Source: Planctomycetota bacterium
GTDB lineage: Bacteria; Planctomycetota; Planctomycetia; Pirellulales; Pirellulaceae
DNA length: 64,000 nt
Assembly (NCBI GenBank): GCA_026692845.1
Contig: JAPLNM010000105.1
Span: 1-64,000 of the forward strand
Direction of reading: 5' to 3'
Shown: positions 19,342 through 27,714 of the stretch, piece by piece
How positions within the stretch are numbered: position 1 is the first letter of the stretch
Layout: each line of letters starts with the position of its first letter
Position numbers and translations under genes: made by a program
Notes under the pieces: model-generated
Database searches by the model: none
What the model was told of the DNA's origin: nothing
What the model saw: only the letters and a program-made list of their open reading frames with translations

Positions 19342-19361
19342 CACCTGTCGGGTTCCCGAAA

Positions 19362-19409
19362 GGCTCCCAGACGGGCTTGCCCCGTCTGAAGCCCAAGGCG
19401 TGTGGCTAG
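19362..19409. repeat. 48-bp hairpin-bearing direct repeat, copy B
   Basis: Second copy of the 19294-19341 unit, differing at one base (GTGGCTAG in place of GTAGCTAG). A third, partial and inverted relative is the GACGGG-GCAAG-CCCGTC hairpin at 19255-19271. Confidence 0.75.
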
Positions 19410-19601
19410 GCACTCCTTTGTCTTGGGCCGATTATACGCAGGACACGAAAAAACGAACGAAATTGGTTGAGTTTTTCCCCCCGCACCGGCTTTCGAGAGC
19501 TCAGAAACCAGCAATATCCGTGTGACGAACCCCCCAAAATCCACTAAACTGAAAGCTCGCTCGATCTTCTTTTGCACCTTCTTAAAAACCAACCTACGAA
19601 C

Positions 19602-21470
19602 ATGTCGAAAACGTCGAATACCTCGAATAGGTCGAAATCATTTGCGCCCGTCGCTCTTCTTTCCTTGACGCTAGGAGGATTCCTCTGGGGGCAAAGCTCG
19701 GCGGATGAAAACCCCGTGGCCAAAGGACCCGTTCTTAAAACGCCTGCTGAGGAACGGATCTACGCCGATATTTCCTATCTGGCCGCCGACGATCTCAAAG
19801 GCCGAGCCGCCGAGACCCCAGGTCTGAAGCTCGCCGCCGATTTCATCGCCAAACGTTTCGGAGAACTCGGGCTCCAAACCGATCTGTTCGACGGAAAACC
19901 CTTTCAGTACTTCGACGTCACCGGCGAACCAGGAGCCTCGCCCGAGACGAACCAACTGGCACTGACCAAACCCGACGGCACCAAGCTGCCGCTTGCGCTG
20001 TCCGACGACTTTCAACCGCAGGCTATCGGCTCGAACGGCCAGTTCAACGCTCCGCTGGTCTTTGCCGGTTACGGGATCAGCGCCATCGAAGAGAACTTCA
20101 AATACGACGACTACGATGGACTCGATGTCCAAGGCAAAGCGGTCCTGGTGATTCGCAAGCAACCCAAGCCTGCAACGGATACCGGCCCTTTCGTCGGATC
20201 CCAACCCAGCCAATACGCTTTCTTCACCAGCAAGGAATCCAATGCGGCCAAACATGGAGCCGCAGCCTTGATCCTGATCAACGACGCTGCGTCCGAAAAA
20301 GACAATCCCGGAGCGCTCTTGCCGGTCTCCGGAGCGGGCAATAACCCCGAGGGCGATAAGATCCCGACTTTCTTCGTCAGTCGCTCGATGGCTGAAGCTT
20401 GGCTCAAAGAGGCCGGCAAGTCCTTGGCCGAACTCGAAGCGGCCATCGATGAGAAACTCCAACCGCAGTCTTTCGAAATGACTGGTTGGTCCGCAAGCGG
20501 ACAGTCCGATGTGACCCGACGAAAAATCCCCTCGATGAACGTCTTGGGCCTTTTGCCTGGCCAGGGGGATTTGGCCCAAGAGTACGTCGTCGTCGGAGCT
20601 CACTTTGACCACGTAGGCATGGGGGGTGCAGGGTCACTGGCGCCTGGAACGTACGCGATCCACAACGGAGCCGACGACAACGCATCGGGGACCGTCGGAC
20701 TCCTGGAGACGGCGCGTCGCGTCGTCGAAATGGTCAAAGAGGCCCCCGCCGACAAACCTCGGCGCAGTATCCTCTTTATGACCTTCAGCGCCGAAGAACT
20801 CGGGCTTATCGGCAGCGAGTACTACGTCAATCACCCCCGATTCGATTTGGCCCAGACCGTCGCGATGCTCAACCTCGACATGGTGGGACGAATCTCCGAG
20901 AACATCCTGACAGTCTATGGCACGGGCACGGCCAAAGAATTCGATGATCTGCTGACCCGTTCGAACGAGAAGCTCGGTTTTGACATCAAACGCCAACCCG
21001 AGGGGGTTGGACCTAGCGATCACCAATCGTTCTTTTTGAAGGGGATTCCCGTCTACCACTTCTTCTCGGGTTTCCATCCCGATTACCACCGCCCCAGCGA
21101 CGACTTCGAAAAGATCAATGTCGAGGGAATCTCCAAGATCTCCGACATGGTCGTCTTCTTGACCGACCATATCGCTCATAACCCAGAGCGACCGACGTTC
21201 CTCAGAAGCGGGTCGAACAAAATTCGCCTAGGCGTGCGGCTCAAGCAAGGGGAGCAAGGTGTGGTCGTCGAGCGAGTTATGCCAGGCGGATGGGCCAAAA
21301 AAGCCGGCGTCGAAGCCAATGACCGCATCCTCAAAATCGGCGATAGCGAAATCGCTAATCGAGAGCAGATGGACCAAGCGCTCCAGGCATACAAGCCCGG
21401 CGATGATTTGGAGGTCCAAGTCCAACGCGATCAGGAGACGGTCGTGCTGAAGTCCCAAATCGGGACCTAA
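19602..21470 (+). CDS. secreted M28-family zinc aminopeptidase with PA and PDZ domains
   Basis: The protein has 622 residues. A signal segment (about residues 12-32) is followed by a protease-associated (PA) insert (about 120-260). The M28 catalytic domain follows, with ligands visible as HFDHVG, then GADDNASG, then FSAEELGLIGS and LNLDMVGR, with HHQ-like SDHQSFFLKG further on. These supply the His, Asp, Glu-Glu, Asp and His expected of a di-zinc peptidase. A C-terminal PDZ domain (about 540-620; GVRLKQGEQGVVVERVMPGG) is common in planctomycete M28 enzymes. It is expected to act outside the cytoplasm on peptides. The ATG at 19602 is chosen because the frame opening at 19572 has no ATG and adds residues ahead of the signal. 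Confidence 0.92.
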   Translation: MSKTSNTSNRSKSFAPVALLSLTLGGFLWGQSSADENPVAKGPVLKTPAEERIYADISYLAADDLKGRAAETPGLKLAADFIAKRFGELGLQTDLFDGKPFQYFDVTGEPGASPETNQLALTKPDGTKLPLALSDDFQPQAIGSNGQFNAPLVFAGYGISAIEENFKYDDYDGLDVQGKAVLVIRKQPKPATDTGPFVGSQPSQYAFFTSKESNAAKHGAAALILINDAASEKDNPGALLPVSGAGNNPEGDKIPTFFVSRSMAEAWLKEAGKSLAELEAAIDEKLQPQSFEMTGWSASGQSDVTRRKIPSMNVLGLLPGQGDLAQEYVVVGAHFDHVGMGGAGSLAPGTYAIHNGADDNASGTVGLLETARRVVEMVKEAPADKPRRSILFMTFSAEELGLIGSEYYVNHPRFDLAQTVAMLNLDMVGRISENILTVYGTGTAKEFDDLLTRSNEKLGFDIKRQPEGVGPSDHQSFFLKGIPVYHFFSGFHPDYHRPSDDFEKINVEGISKISDMVVFLTDHIAHNPERPTFLRSGSNKIRLGVRLKQGEQGVVVERVMPGGWAKKAGVEANDRILKIGDSEIANREQMDQALQAYKPGDDLEVQVQRDQETVVLKSQIGT

Positions 21471-21538
21471 ATGCAACTGGATTGTTTCCGCGTCAATGGA
21501 GCGATGTCCGACGTTTTGAGTTTTTCTCCACCATAAAT

Positions 21539-21554
21539 CGGGCCTCTGAGCCCG
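21539..21554. terminator. short GC hairpin between convergent genes
   Basis: CGGGC-CTCTGA-GCCCG is a 5-bp stem between the M28 peptidase and the convergent argJ. No T-run follows directly, so a terminator role is only possible. Downstream (21624-21653) lie short CTTTGCGCC-like tandem repeats. Confidence 0.3.
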
Positions 21555-21687
21555 TTGGATGCTAACGAAGTAATTCGCGCACGGGTCGGAGCCCCATGCT
21601 ACGGGTTTTCTTCTTCCTTGCGTCTTTGCGCCTTTGCGCCTTTGCACCTTTGCGTTTTTTTCTTCTCTTCTCTTCGCACCTTGGCGT

Positions 21688-22890
21688 TCACGTCGAGTAC
21701 TCTGAGTTGAAGCGGACGTATTCGGTGTTCAAGTCCGTCGTCCAATGGGTGGCAGAGCCTGGTCCTAGGCCGACTTGCAGGTCGATCGATGTGAGTTTGC
21801 TCGATCGAATCGATTCGCTGACTACTTTGGCATCAAACTCCAGAGGTTCCCCGGCGTCGAACAACGGGATGGAGTTGATTTTCAGAGCGGTTCTTTTCGG
21901 ATGGATCGGGACCCCGGCGAAGCCAGCGGCCGAGACGATACGACCCCAGTTGGGATCCCCGCCGGTGATCGCGGTTTTGACCAAGTTGCTCAGGGCGATG
22001 TTGCGAGCGATCGCATCGGCATCGGCTTGGGAGTTCGCCCCATGGACGCAGATTTCGATCAGGTGCGTCGCACCTTCGCCATCGTCGGGGATCATCTTTG
22101 CCAGTTCGATGCACAGCTCGGTCAGCTCTGCTTCGAATGTCGCAAGGTCGGCATCGCTCAGCGACGGATGTGTAGCCGAGGGAGCTTGGGCGAGCAAGAC
22201 TAGAGAGTCGTTGGTGCTCATGTGGCCTTCGACGCTGATGCAGTTGAACGAGCGGTTTGCGGCTGCTTGCAAGAGCCGTTGCGCTTGGGTCGCTTCGATG
22301 GGTGCATCGGTCACAACGATCGCGAGCATGGTGGCCATTTTTGGACCGATCATTCCAGCCCCTTTGCACATGCCGACGATCGCATGCGAGCCGTGCGAGG
22401 TGGTGACGCTTCGGTGGGCGATTTTGCGAAACGCGTCGGTGGTCATGATGCCATCGCAAGCGTCCAGGAAGTGATCATCGCTTGGCCCGAGGCTTTTGGC
22501 GGCCAGTTCGATACCGGCTTTGATTTTGGTCATCGGCAGTTTGCGTCCGATGATTCCTGTACTCATGACGAGGAAGTCTTCGGCGGTCAAGCCTTTGGAG
22601 TCCGGGATCGATACGGCGGCTAGGCGTGTCATTTCGGCTGCATCGAGGTCCCCTTGGAGTCCGGTGCAAGCGTTTGCGTTTCCGCTGTTGATCACGATGC
22701 CACGGAGTGAGGAGGACGGGGTGCGGGACCGCGAGAGCACGACCGGTGCAGCGACGATCTGGTTGGTGGTATAGACCCCGGCGGCGGTGCAAGGCAGGTC
22801 TGAGACGATCATAGCGACGTCTTTGGCTCCGGCCCGACTCTTGATCCCGGCGCTGACGCCAGCAAAACGAAAACCCTTAGGCAATTGCAT
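21688..22890 (-). CDS. argJ: bifunctional glutamate N-acetyltransferase / amino-acid N-acetyltransferase
   Basis: The protein has 400 residues, the normal ArgJ length. ArgJ transfers the acetyl group from N-acetylornithine to glutamate in the cyclic arginine pathway. Visible signatures are NSGNANACTG (about residues 68-77), STGIIGRKLP and KMATMLAIVVTDAP, in which the precursor is cut before Thr187, the nucleophile. CNDSFVL-like NDSLVLLAQ and DPNWGRI (GGDPNWGRIV) follow. All key motifs are intact. The gene is cytoplasmic and lies 24 bp downstream of a BtaA-like gene on the same strand, so the two may be cotranscribed, although no metabolic link is obvious. Confidence 0.96.
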   Translation of the reverse strand: MQLPKGFRFAGVSAGIKSRAGAKDVAMIVSDLPCTAAGVYTTNQIVAAPVVLSRSRTPSSSLRGIVINSGNANACTGLQGDLDAAEMTRLAAVSIPDSKGLTAEDFLVMSTGIIGRKLPMTKIKAGIELAAKSLGPSDDHFLDACDGIMTTDAFRKIAHRSVTTSHGSHAIVGMCKGAGMIGPKMATMLAIVVTDAPIEATQAQRLLQAAANRSFNCISVEGHMSTNDSLVLLAQAPSATHPSLSDADLATFEAELTELCIELAKMIPDDGEGATHLIEICVHGANSQADADAIARNIALSNLVKTAITGGDPNWGRIVSAAGFAGVPIHPKRTALKINSIPLFDAGEPLEFDAKVVSESIRSSKLTSIDLQVGLGPGSATHWTTDLNTEYVRFNSEYST

Positions 22891-22914
22891 CGTAGAAGGC
22901 TCCTTGGAAATCGA

Positions 22915-24105
22915 TCAAGCGTTTGCAAGATCGGCGATATAAAAGCTTCCGTAGGTATGGACTCGATCGAGCTGATGGAGTTTGGAAGCCAAATCGGTTT
23001 GGTAAGTCAAAAGCTCCGGGAGCAGATAGGACTTGCCGTTTCGCGTGACGGTCACATCGTTGAGGAAATCGGTACGTAGGCCACCGGATCGCCAGAGGAT
23101 TCTGGTATTGGGAGCGGCGCGATCGAGGATCGCTTGCCACTCGGATTCCAGGAGCGGGAAGTAGTGGTCGCTGAGCCAATCCATGTGATCCAAGAGGACA
23201 AACCGCGAGATTTTTCCTTGGTGTTTTCTCAGGAAGCCTTCGACCGAATCGGTACGAACCGTCAGTTGATCGAGCAGGCCGTCGCGGAGTTTTTGGAAGT
23301 TTTCTGGCTTGAGATATTCAGGGCAGCAGGCCGGGGTGTAGGAGCCGGTGATGTAGACGCGCCAGAAGTAGTTGTCTTGGATAGGGAGTTTGGAAAAGAC
23401 CGTATCGATCGAGTCTTCGACAAACTTGACGATTCCGCCTGGGTACTGATCGTCGATCTGTTTGCGCTGCGCCTTGGGCACCCCGAGAAGGCTCAGGGTT
23501 GTGTCGCGGTTCATGGCAAACTGAAGGGTCTTTGACCAAACCTTTTCTTTGAGGCTATCGTAGAGTTGGCGTTGTTTATCCAGGGAGGAAGCATCGAGAA
23601 GCTCATTGATTTCGCTTCGGCATCGAGCGACTTTGTCGATGTAATTGCCGACCATGTGTGCGAAGGTGCCGGAGGTCCCTCGGAAGTAAAAGGACTTCTT
23701 GGGGTGGTCGAAGAACTTGATCCAACGGTCCCAGTATTTGCGGGACTGCGGGGAGAGGTTCTCGCGTAGTTTGGCTGCATAGAGCGACTCGGCCATCGGC
23801 AGATGCCCGCGTCCGAACATATCGAAGAACTGCTCGTAGCTCAGATTGCGGATGGCTGAAGCCTTGAGTTCCAGCAGTGCGTTTTGCCGCGGGTTCATGT
23901 CGACGGCATAGACATGGCCGGCGCCTGCGAGCAGGTAGTCCAAGGCGTTGCAACCGGCCGACGTGATGACCAACAACCGGTCTTGGGAGGTCAGGTTGAG
24001 CGTTTGGCGATCAAGCCTGGGGTCCTCCCAACAGGTGTTGTATACGAGGTTGTTCCCATGGACGAACTGAAATACACGACGACTGACCCATTCACTAATT
24101 GGCAT
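22915..24105 (-). CDS. DUF3419/BtaA-like SAM:diacylglycerol 3-amino-3-carboxypropyltransferase
   Basis: The protein has 396 residues. The N-terminus VYNTCWEDPRLDR and the SAM-binding loop LLVITSAGCNALDYLL followed by VYAVDMNPRQNALLELK are diagnostic of DUF3419/BtaA proteins. BtaA moves the 3-amino-3-carboxypropyl group of S-adenosylmethionine to diacylglycerol, the first step of betaine-lipid (DGTS) synthesis. The second enzyme, the N-methyltransferase BtaB, is not encoded next to it in this window. The family also includes members of unproved function, so the product is inferred. The ATG at 24105 gives a full-length protein. Likely cytoplasmic, acting at the inner membrane surface. Confidence 0.82.
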   Translation of the reverse strand: MPISEWVSRRVFQFVHGNNLVYNTCWEDPRLDRQTLNLTSQDRLLVITSAGCNALDYLLAGAGHVYAVDMNPRQNALLELKASAIRNLSYEQFFDMFGRGHLPMAESLYAAKLRENLSPQSRKYWDRWIKFFDHPKKSFYFRGTSGTFAHMVGNYIDKVARCRSEINELLDASSLDKQRQLYDSLKEKVWSKTLQFAMNRDTTLSLLGVPKAQRKQIDDQYPGGIVKFVEDSIDTVFSKLPIQDNYFWRVYITGSYTPACCPEYLKPENFQKLRDGLLDQLTVRTDSVEGFLRKHQGKISRFVLLDHMDWLSDHYFPLLESEWQAILDRAAPNTRILWRSGGLRTDFLNDVTVTRNGKSYLLPELLTYQTDLASKLHQLDRVHTYGSFYIADLANA

Positions 24106-24134
24106 CGGCTTGGAAAATCTAAGTGGCTAGCGGT

Positions 24135-24908
24135 CTAAGGTTGTTTGCGATTCTGGTTGTTGGGTACCTGATTCGGATTCGCCTGATTGGGATTCGCGTT
24201 CGGATTCGCGTCCGGGTTGGCCTGATTCGGGTTTGCGTTGGGATTGGCTTGGTTGGCCTTTTGGTTTGGATCCAGCGCTGGAGCTTTGCGTTGTGCCCCG
24301 GCGTTGGTCATTGGCCGGATCGCATCGCCACCGATGGGCAGGAGGGTATTCATTTGGGCAACGCCGGAGCTTTCCATCGCGCGGCTCCAAGGAATCGCGA
24401 ATGCGACGAAGGTACCGAGCTTGACGTCCACGACATAGATCAACGATTGGGAGGCTCGGACTTGGCCGCCCGTTGGTCCCGAGGCGGAGGCTCCGCTGAC
24501 GAGCAGGTACTCGGGGTTCTTTCCGCCTGCGGTGCCCAGATACTGGATGACGTTCGTCGCGAACAATCCGCCGAAGGCTTGCATGCGTGGGTAGTAGACC
24601 CAGCCTTTGAGGTCCCCTGTTAGGAAGTCCAGCGCAAAGAAGCCTTCGGCCTCTTCGCCTGCGGCAGCGGTGCAAACAGCGATGTTCGCACTGCCATGCG
24701 TGGCGGTGGCTTTGAGCCATTCGACAGGCAGGTCTGGATGGACGCGATTGCCCGGGATGCTCTTAGAGCTTACAAGCTGCTGTTCTGGAGCCGAGTTGCT
24801 CGACAAGCGACCGAGCCAGTAGGAAGTCGCAAGCATCGCACAAAGGGCGACGCCAGAGCACAAGCCGATCCAGAACGTTTTTCCAAAGCGGGTTTGGCGC
24901 ATTTCCAC
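24135..24908 (-). CDS. membrane-anchored hypothetical protein with Asn/Pro/Ala-rich tail
   Basis: I do not recognise this family. A GTG at 24908 is preferred as start because GGAGG lies eight bases upstream; in-frame alternatives are TTG 24944 and ATG 24902. The protein has about 257 residues. One membrane segment lies near the N-terminus (WIGLCSGVALCAMLATSYW). A soluble region follows (ATHGSANIAVCTAAAGEEAEGFFALDFLTGDLKGWVY, shortened here as two strand-rich blocks). The C-terminus, about 45 residues, is a low-complexity run of NPNAN/NQAN units. The tail is probably unstructured. The protein is expected to face the periplasm. An 18-bp inverted repeat lies about 65 bp upstream of the start. 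Confidence 0.7.
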   Translation of the reverse strand: MEMRQTRFGKTFWIGLCSGVALCAMLATSYWLGRLSSNSAPEQQLVSSKSIPGNRVHPDLPVEWLKATATHGSANIAVCTAAAGEEAEGFFALDFLTGDLKGWVYYPRMQAFGGLFATNVIQYLGTAGGKNPEYLLVSGASASGPTGGQVRASQSLIYVVDVKLGTFVAFAIPWSRAMESSGVAQMNTLLPIGGDAIRPMTNAGAQRKAPALDPNQKANQANPNANPNQANPDANPNANPNQANPNQVPNNQNRKQP

Positions 24909-24973
24909 GTTAGAAACCTCCGATGAGCAATCTGAGCAAGACAAGACCTCTGAGATACACTACCTCTAACATT

Positions 24974-24991
24974 GTATCGGATTTCCGATAC
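24974..24991. promoter_or_regulatory. perfect inverted repeat, candidate operator
   Basis: GTATCGGA-TT-TCCGATAC is an 8+8 bp perfect inverted repeat with a 2-bp centre, 65 bp upstream of the minus-strand gene that starts at 24908. Its size and symmetry suit a dimeric regulator site. No regulator is identified. Confidence 0.4.
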
Positions 24992-25026
24992 GACTTGAAC
25001 GGAACTTGGTGCAAACGGACGTAAAA

Positions 25027-25060
25027 AAACCCTGTCGGGTATAAAAACCCGACAGGGTTT
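25027..25060 (-). terminator. strong rho-independent terminator of the TIGR03000 gene
   Basis: A perfect 14-bp stem (25027-25040 pairs with 25047-25060; arm AAACCCTGTCGGGT) with a 6-nt loop is followed on the minus strand by a T-run. It lies 60 bp past the stop of the minus-strand TIGR03000 gene. The other side is also T-rich (GCTTTTT), so it may work in both directions. Confidence 0.9.
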
Positions 25061-25093
25061 GCTTTTTATTGCAACCGTTGCTCTGCGACGAAA

Positions 25094-25121
25094 CCGATTA
25101 GCAAAAACCGATCAGCAAAAA
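25094..25121. repeat. 14-bp tandem duplication abutting the TIGR03000 gene stop
   Basis: Two 14-bp units, CCGATTAGCAAAAA and CCGATCAGCAAAAA, sit immediately next to the stop codon at 25122-25124, on its downstream side. They differ at one base. Confidence 0.8.
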
Positions 25122-26276
25122 CTAATCGATCGAAGCCAACTTGTTGGCTTGGATATCGGCGAAGTTGAAGCTCATTTCGAGCTTGTCGCCACCGATCAAT
25201 CGGATGGTCTTTTCCTTGGTAACCCCATTGAGGGTGACTTGGACTTTGTAGTCATCCCAAGCTTCCCCGACTTTGAGTTGCTTGGTGCGATAGACGCGAA
25301 GGTTTCCGTCGCTCTTGGTCGCGTTGTTGGCAAGAACCACCGAAGCTCCCTCGGGGACGTTGAGCGTCAGGGTCGTTTCGACCGGGTCATCGCTAGCCGA
25401 AGGGTCGAAGACCAAGGACTCGGTGCTGCCGGACTTGGCGATGACGGTCTTGGTCTGGATGACTTCCTTGCCGTCGACTTCGTAGACGGCTTGGACTTCG
25501 AATCGATAGGCTTCGCTAGGATTGAGATCCTTGCTGACGAATTGTCGCGAGGTCCCAGTCGCCTTGGTCGGATTTCCGTTGACGAAGACTTTTGCGTTCA
25601 TCGGAACGTCGACGGTAAGCTGGACTTCGGTACCCGAGACCGAAGGCTTGGTCGACCAAGCTCGGCTGGCCGAGAAGGTCTGGCCGCCGATGTAAGCATC
25701 GTTGGTCGATTGCATCGGAACGCTGTAACCGCCTTCGGTTGCGCCGTACTCGTAGGACGGAACGTAGTAGTTTGAGCCGCCGTAGCCGCTGCTGTAGCCG
25801 CTGCTACCCGACGATCCACCGCCGGACGAGCCGCTACCGTAGTAGCTGCTACCCGACGATCCACCACCGGACGATCCGCTACCGTAGTAGCCGCCGCCGG
25901 AAGATCCGCCGCCGGAAGAGCCACCGCCGTAGTAGCTACCGCCGGAAGAGCCACCGCCGGACGAGCCGTAGCTGCTGACGCGATAGGAGCCTGAGGACCC
26001 GTACCCGCCTGAGCTACCGTGGCTTGAACTCCAGCGAGCCGCATGCCGAGCATGCTTGGCTGCAAGATGCGTATGGACTCGATCGTGCAAGCGTCGCAGA
26101 GGTCCGACGTAGCCGCCAGAAGATCCGCCTGAGGAGCCACCTGAGGACCCATAGTGTCCACTCGAACCGTAACCACCACTGGAACCACCACTGGAACCAT
26201 GGCCGGCCATGGCGTCGGCTCCGACCCATCCTGCGGTCCAGACGGCAAGTGCCGTCAACAACATCCGTTTGATCAT
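25122..26276 (-). CDS. secreted TIGR03000-domain protein, Gly/Ser-rich
   Basis: The protein has 384 residues from the ATG at 26276. A signal peptide (MIKRMLLTALAVWTAGWVGADA) leads into about 150 residues of GSSGG-type repeats with a central basic stretch (HAARW). Two TIGR03000 domains follow, one near VQLTVDVPMNAKVFVNGNPT and the next near TTLTLNVPEGASVVLANNAT. TIGR03000 is a small beta domain almost restricted to planctomycetes. The protein is expected on the cell surface or in the envelope, with the Gly/Ser region as a flexible spacer. An exceptionally strong terminator follows, which suggests high expression of a single-gene transcript. Confidence 0.88.
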   Translation of the reverse strand: MIKRMLLTALAVWTAGWVGADAMAGHGSSGGSSGGYGSSGHYGSSGGSSGGSSGGYVGPLRRLHDRVHTHLAAKHARHAARWSSSHGSSGGYGSSGSYRVSSYGSSGGGSSGGSYYGGGSSGGGSSGGGYYGSGSSGGGSSGSSYYGSGSSGGGSSGSSGYSSGYGGSNYYVPSYEYGATEGGYSVPMQSTNDAYIGGQTFSASRAWSTKPSVSGTEVQLTVDVPMNAKVFVNGNPTKATGTSRQFVSKDLNPSEAYRFEVQAVYEVDGKEVIQTKTVIAKSGSTESLVFDPSASDDPVETTLTLNVPEGASVVLANNATKSDGNLRVYRTKQLKVGEAWDDYKVQVTLNGVTKEKTIRLIGGDKLEMSFNFADIQANKLASID

Positions 26277-26584
26277 CTTTCGGTCGCTCCTGTACTGACG
26301 TGTACTCAAGGGGTGCATCTGCGTTGTGCTTGAACATGGTCTTGCGCAGTCTCTCGCGAGGCGCAAGCTTACGACGGATTTTCCGTCGCTTAGTTCCTTG
26401 AGAATAAACCAAAAGCTGGGCAGTTCAAGGCGACTGGGTAAGATTTAACGTGTAAGGTTTGCGGGATTTTTTCCTGGGCATACGCGTTGCATTGCAGCAC
26501 GGGGATCCAAACGCGGGTAGCAAGGGGCCGATTCGAGGGTTTTTAGGCCTACGGAGTCTGCTAGAGCCTTCGTTTGTTAAGGCC

Positions 26585-27574
26585 TTAGGGCGTTCGGGCG
26601 ATCGCGGCGCGGACGGCCTGCAGGACCCTGGATTGGACTTCGCCGAATTCCCCGTCGAGAAACGCGCCGGCAGCGGCCCGATGCCCACCGCCACCGAACT
26701 GCCTAGACAGTTCGTTGCAATCGACATGGCAGCGGGAGCGGAAGCTGATTTTGAAGCCACCTTTGAGCTGCTCGATGAAGATCACAGCGACCTTGGTCCC
26801 TTCGACGGCTAGGGTCAGGTTGATCGCGTCTTCGGTGTCGCTGGCCAGTGCTCCGGATTCGATAAAATCTTCTTTGCGAACATACGTGTGGACCAGTTGC
26901 CCGTTGCATTCGTCGGTCGCACGGGCCAGGATTCGGCCTCGCAGACGAACGCGTCCGATGGTGTCGCGTTCGTACAGATCGCCGTAGATCGTCGATGGCG
27001 AAGCGCCTTGATCGACCAGTTCGGCGATCACACGGTAGGTCTCGCTGGTTGTCGAATTGAAACGGAACCAACCGGTATCGGTGGCGATCGCTGCATAAAG
27101 AGCGTTTGCCATCGATTTGGTGATGGGGACTTGGGCGTGCTTGGCGCACAGGGTCACCAGATGCCCGGTCGCCTCGGCGCTGGTGTCCTTGAAGAACTCG
27201 GTCCCGAGGTCGTCTTCGCCGACATGGTGGTCGATGACGAGTTTGCGACCTGGGAATCGTCGGAGGGCTTCGGCCATCGGTCCGAGTTGAGCCCAGGCGC
27301 TCGTATCGAGGACGATCAAGCAATCGCCGGTGACCTCTTCGAGATCGATGCTTTGGCCTAGCACGCGAATGTTTTGTCTTGGATCCAAGAACGACAGCGT
27401 CGGCGGGGTTGGGTGCCCGTTGACGATGGTGACTTGCTTGCCCAAGCCTGCGAGCACACCGGCCATTCCGATTTCGCTGCCGATCGCATCGCAATCGGGT
27501 CGGATGTGGCTTGTGAGGATAAAACGCTGGTGCGAACGAAGGATAGGAATCAGCCGGTCCCAGGCTAGTGTCAT
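26585..27574 (-). CDS. DHH-family phosphoesterase (NrnA-like oligoribonuclease/pAp phosphatase)
   Basis: The protein has 329 residues from the ATG at 27574. Metal-binding motifs are visible: SHIRPDCDAIGSE (about residues 19-31), VLDTSAW, VIDHHVGEDDLG (the DHH motif) and the DHHA1 signature GGGGHRAAAGA near the C-terminus. NrnA-type enzymes degrade short oligoribonucleotides and dephosphorylate 3'-phosphoadenosine-5'-phosphate. All ligands look intact. The longer frame from 27661 has no good ribosome-binding site. It is a cytoplasmic housekeeping enzyme, transcribed apart from its neighbours as far as can be seen. Confidence 0.9.
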   Translation of the reverse strand: MTLAWDRLIPILRSHQRFILTSHIRPDCDAIGSEIGMAGVLAGLGKQVTIVNGHPTPPTLSFLDPRQNIRVLGQSIDLEEVTGDCLIVLDTSAWAQLGPMAEALRRFPGRKLVIDHHVGEDDLGTEFFKDTSAEATGHLVTLCAKHAQVPITKSMANALYAAIATDTGWFRFNSTTSETYRVIAELVDQGASPSTIYGDLYERDTIGRVRLRGRILARATDECNGQLVHTYVRKEDFIESGALASDTEDAINLTLAVEGTKVAVIFIEQLKGGFKISFRSRCHVDCNELSRQFGGGGHRAAAGAFLDGEFGEVQSRVLQAVRAAIARTP

Positions 27575-27686
27575 GTCATTGGGGTTTTCTAGTAGGGGAT
27601 CTTCAGAAAGATCCGCAGAGTTGCAGGCAGGGAACTTGAGTAGAACTCTCAGTATAACCAATATGGTGACGAAGTGGTGCCAGACG

Positions 27687-27714
27687 CTTGGTCAGACTCA
27701 CTTGGTCAGACTCA
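27687..27714. repeat. 14-bp tandem duplication over the ABC permease stop codon
   Basis: CTTGGTCAGACTCA occurs twice in direct tandem (27687-27700, 27701-27714) with no mismatch. The permease stop codon is the last triplet of the second unit; the duplicate stop triplet closes the first. Confidence 0.88.

Larger units (their letters stand above)
19093..19601. other. repeat-rich intergenic region
   Basis: These 509 bp hold no gene that I can support. They contain a GGGG-TCTGT-CCCC motif at 19201-19215, a 6-bp hairpin GACGGG-GCAAG-CCCGTC at 19255-19271, and two 48-bp direct repeats (19294-19341 and 19362-19409). The promoter of the M28 peptidase should lie in the last 150 bp. Confidence 0.6.
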
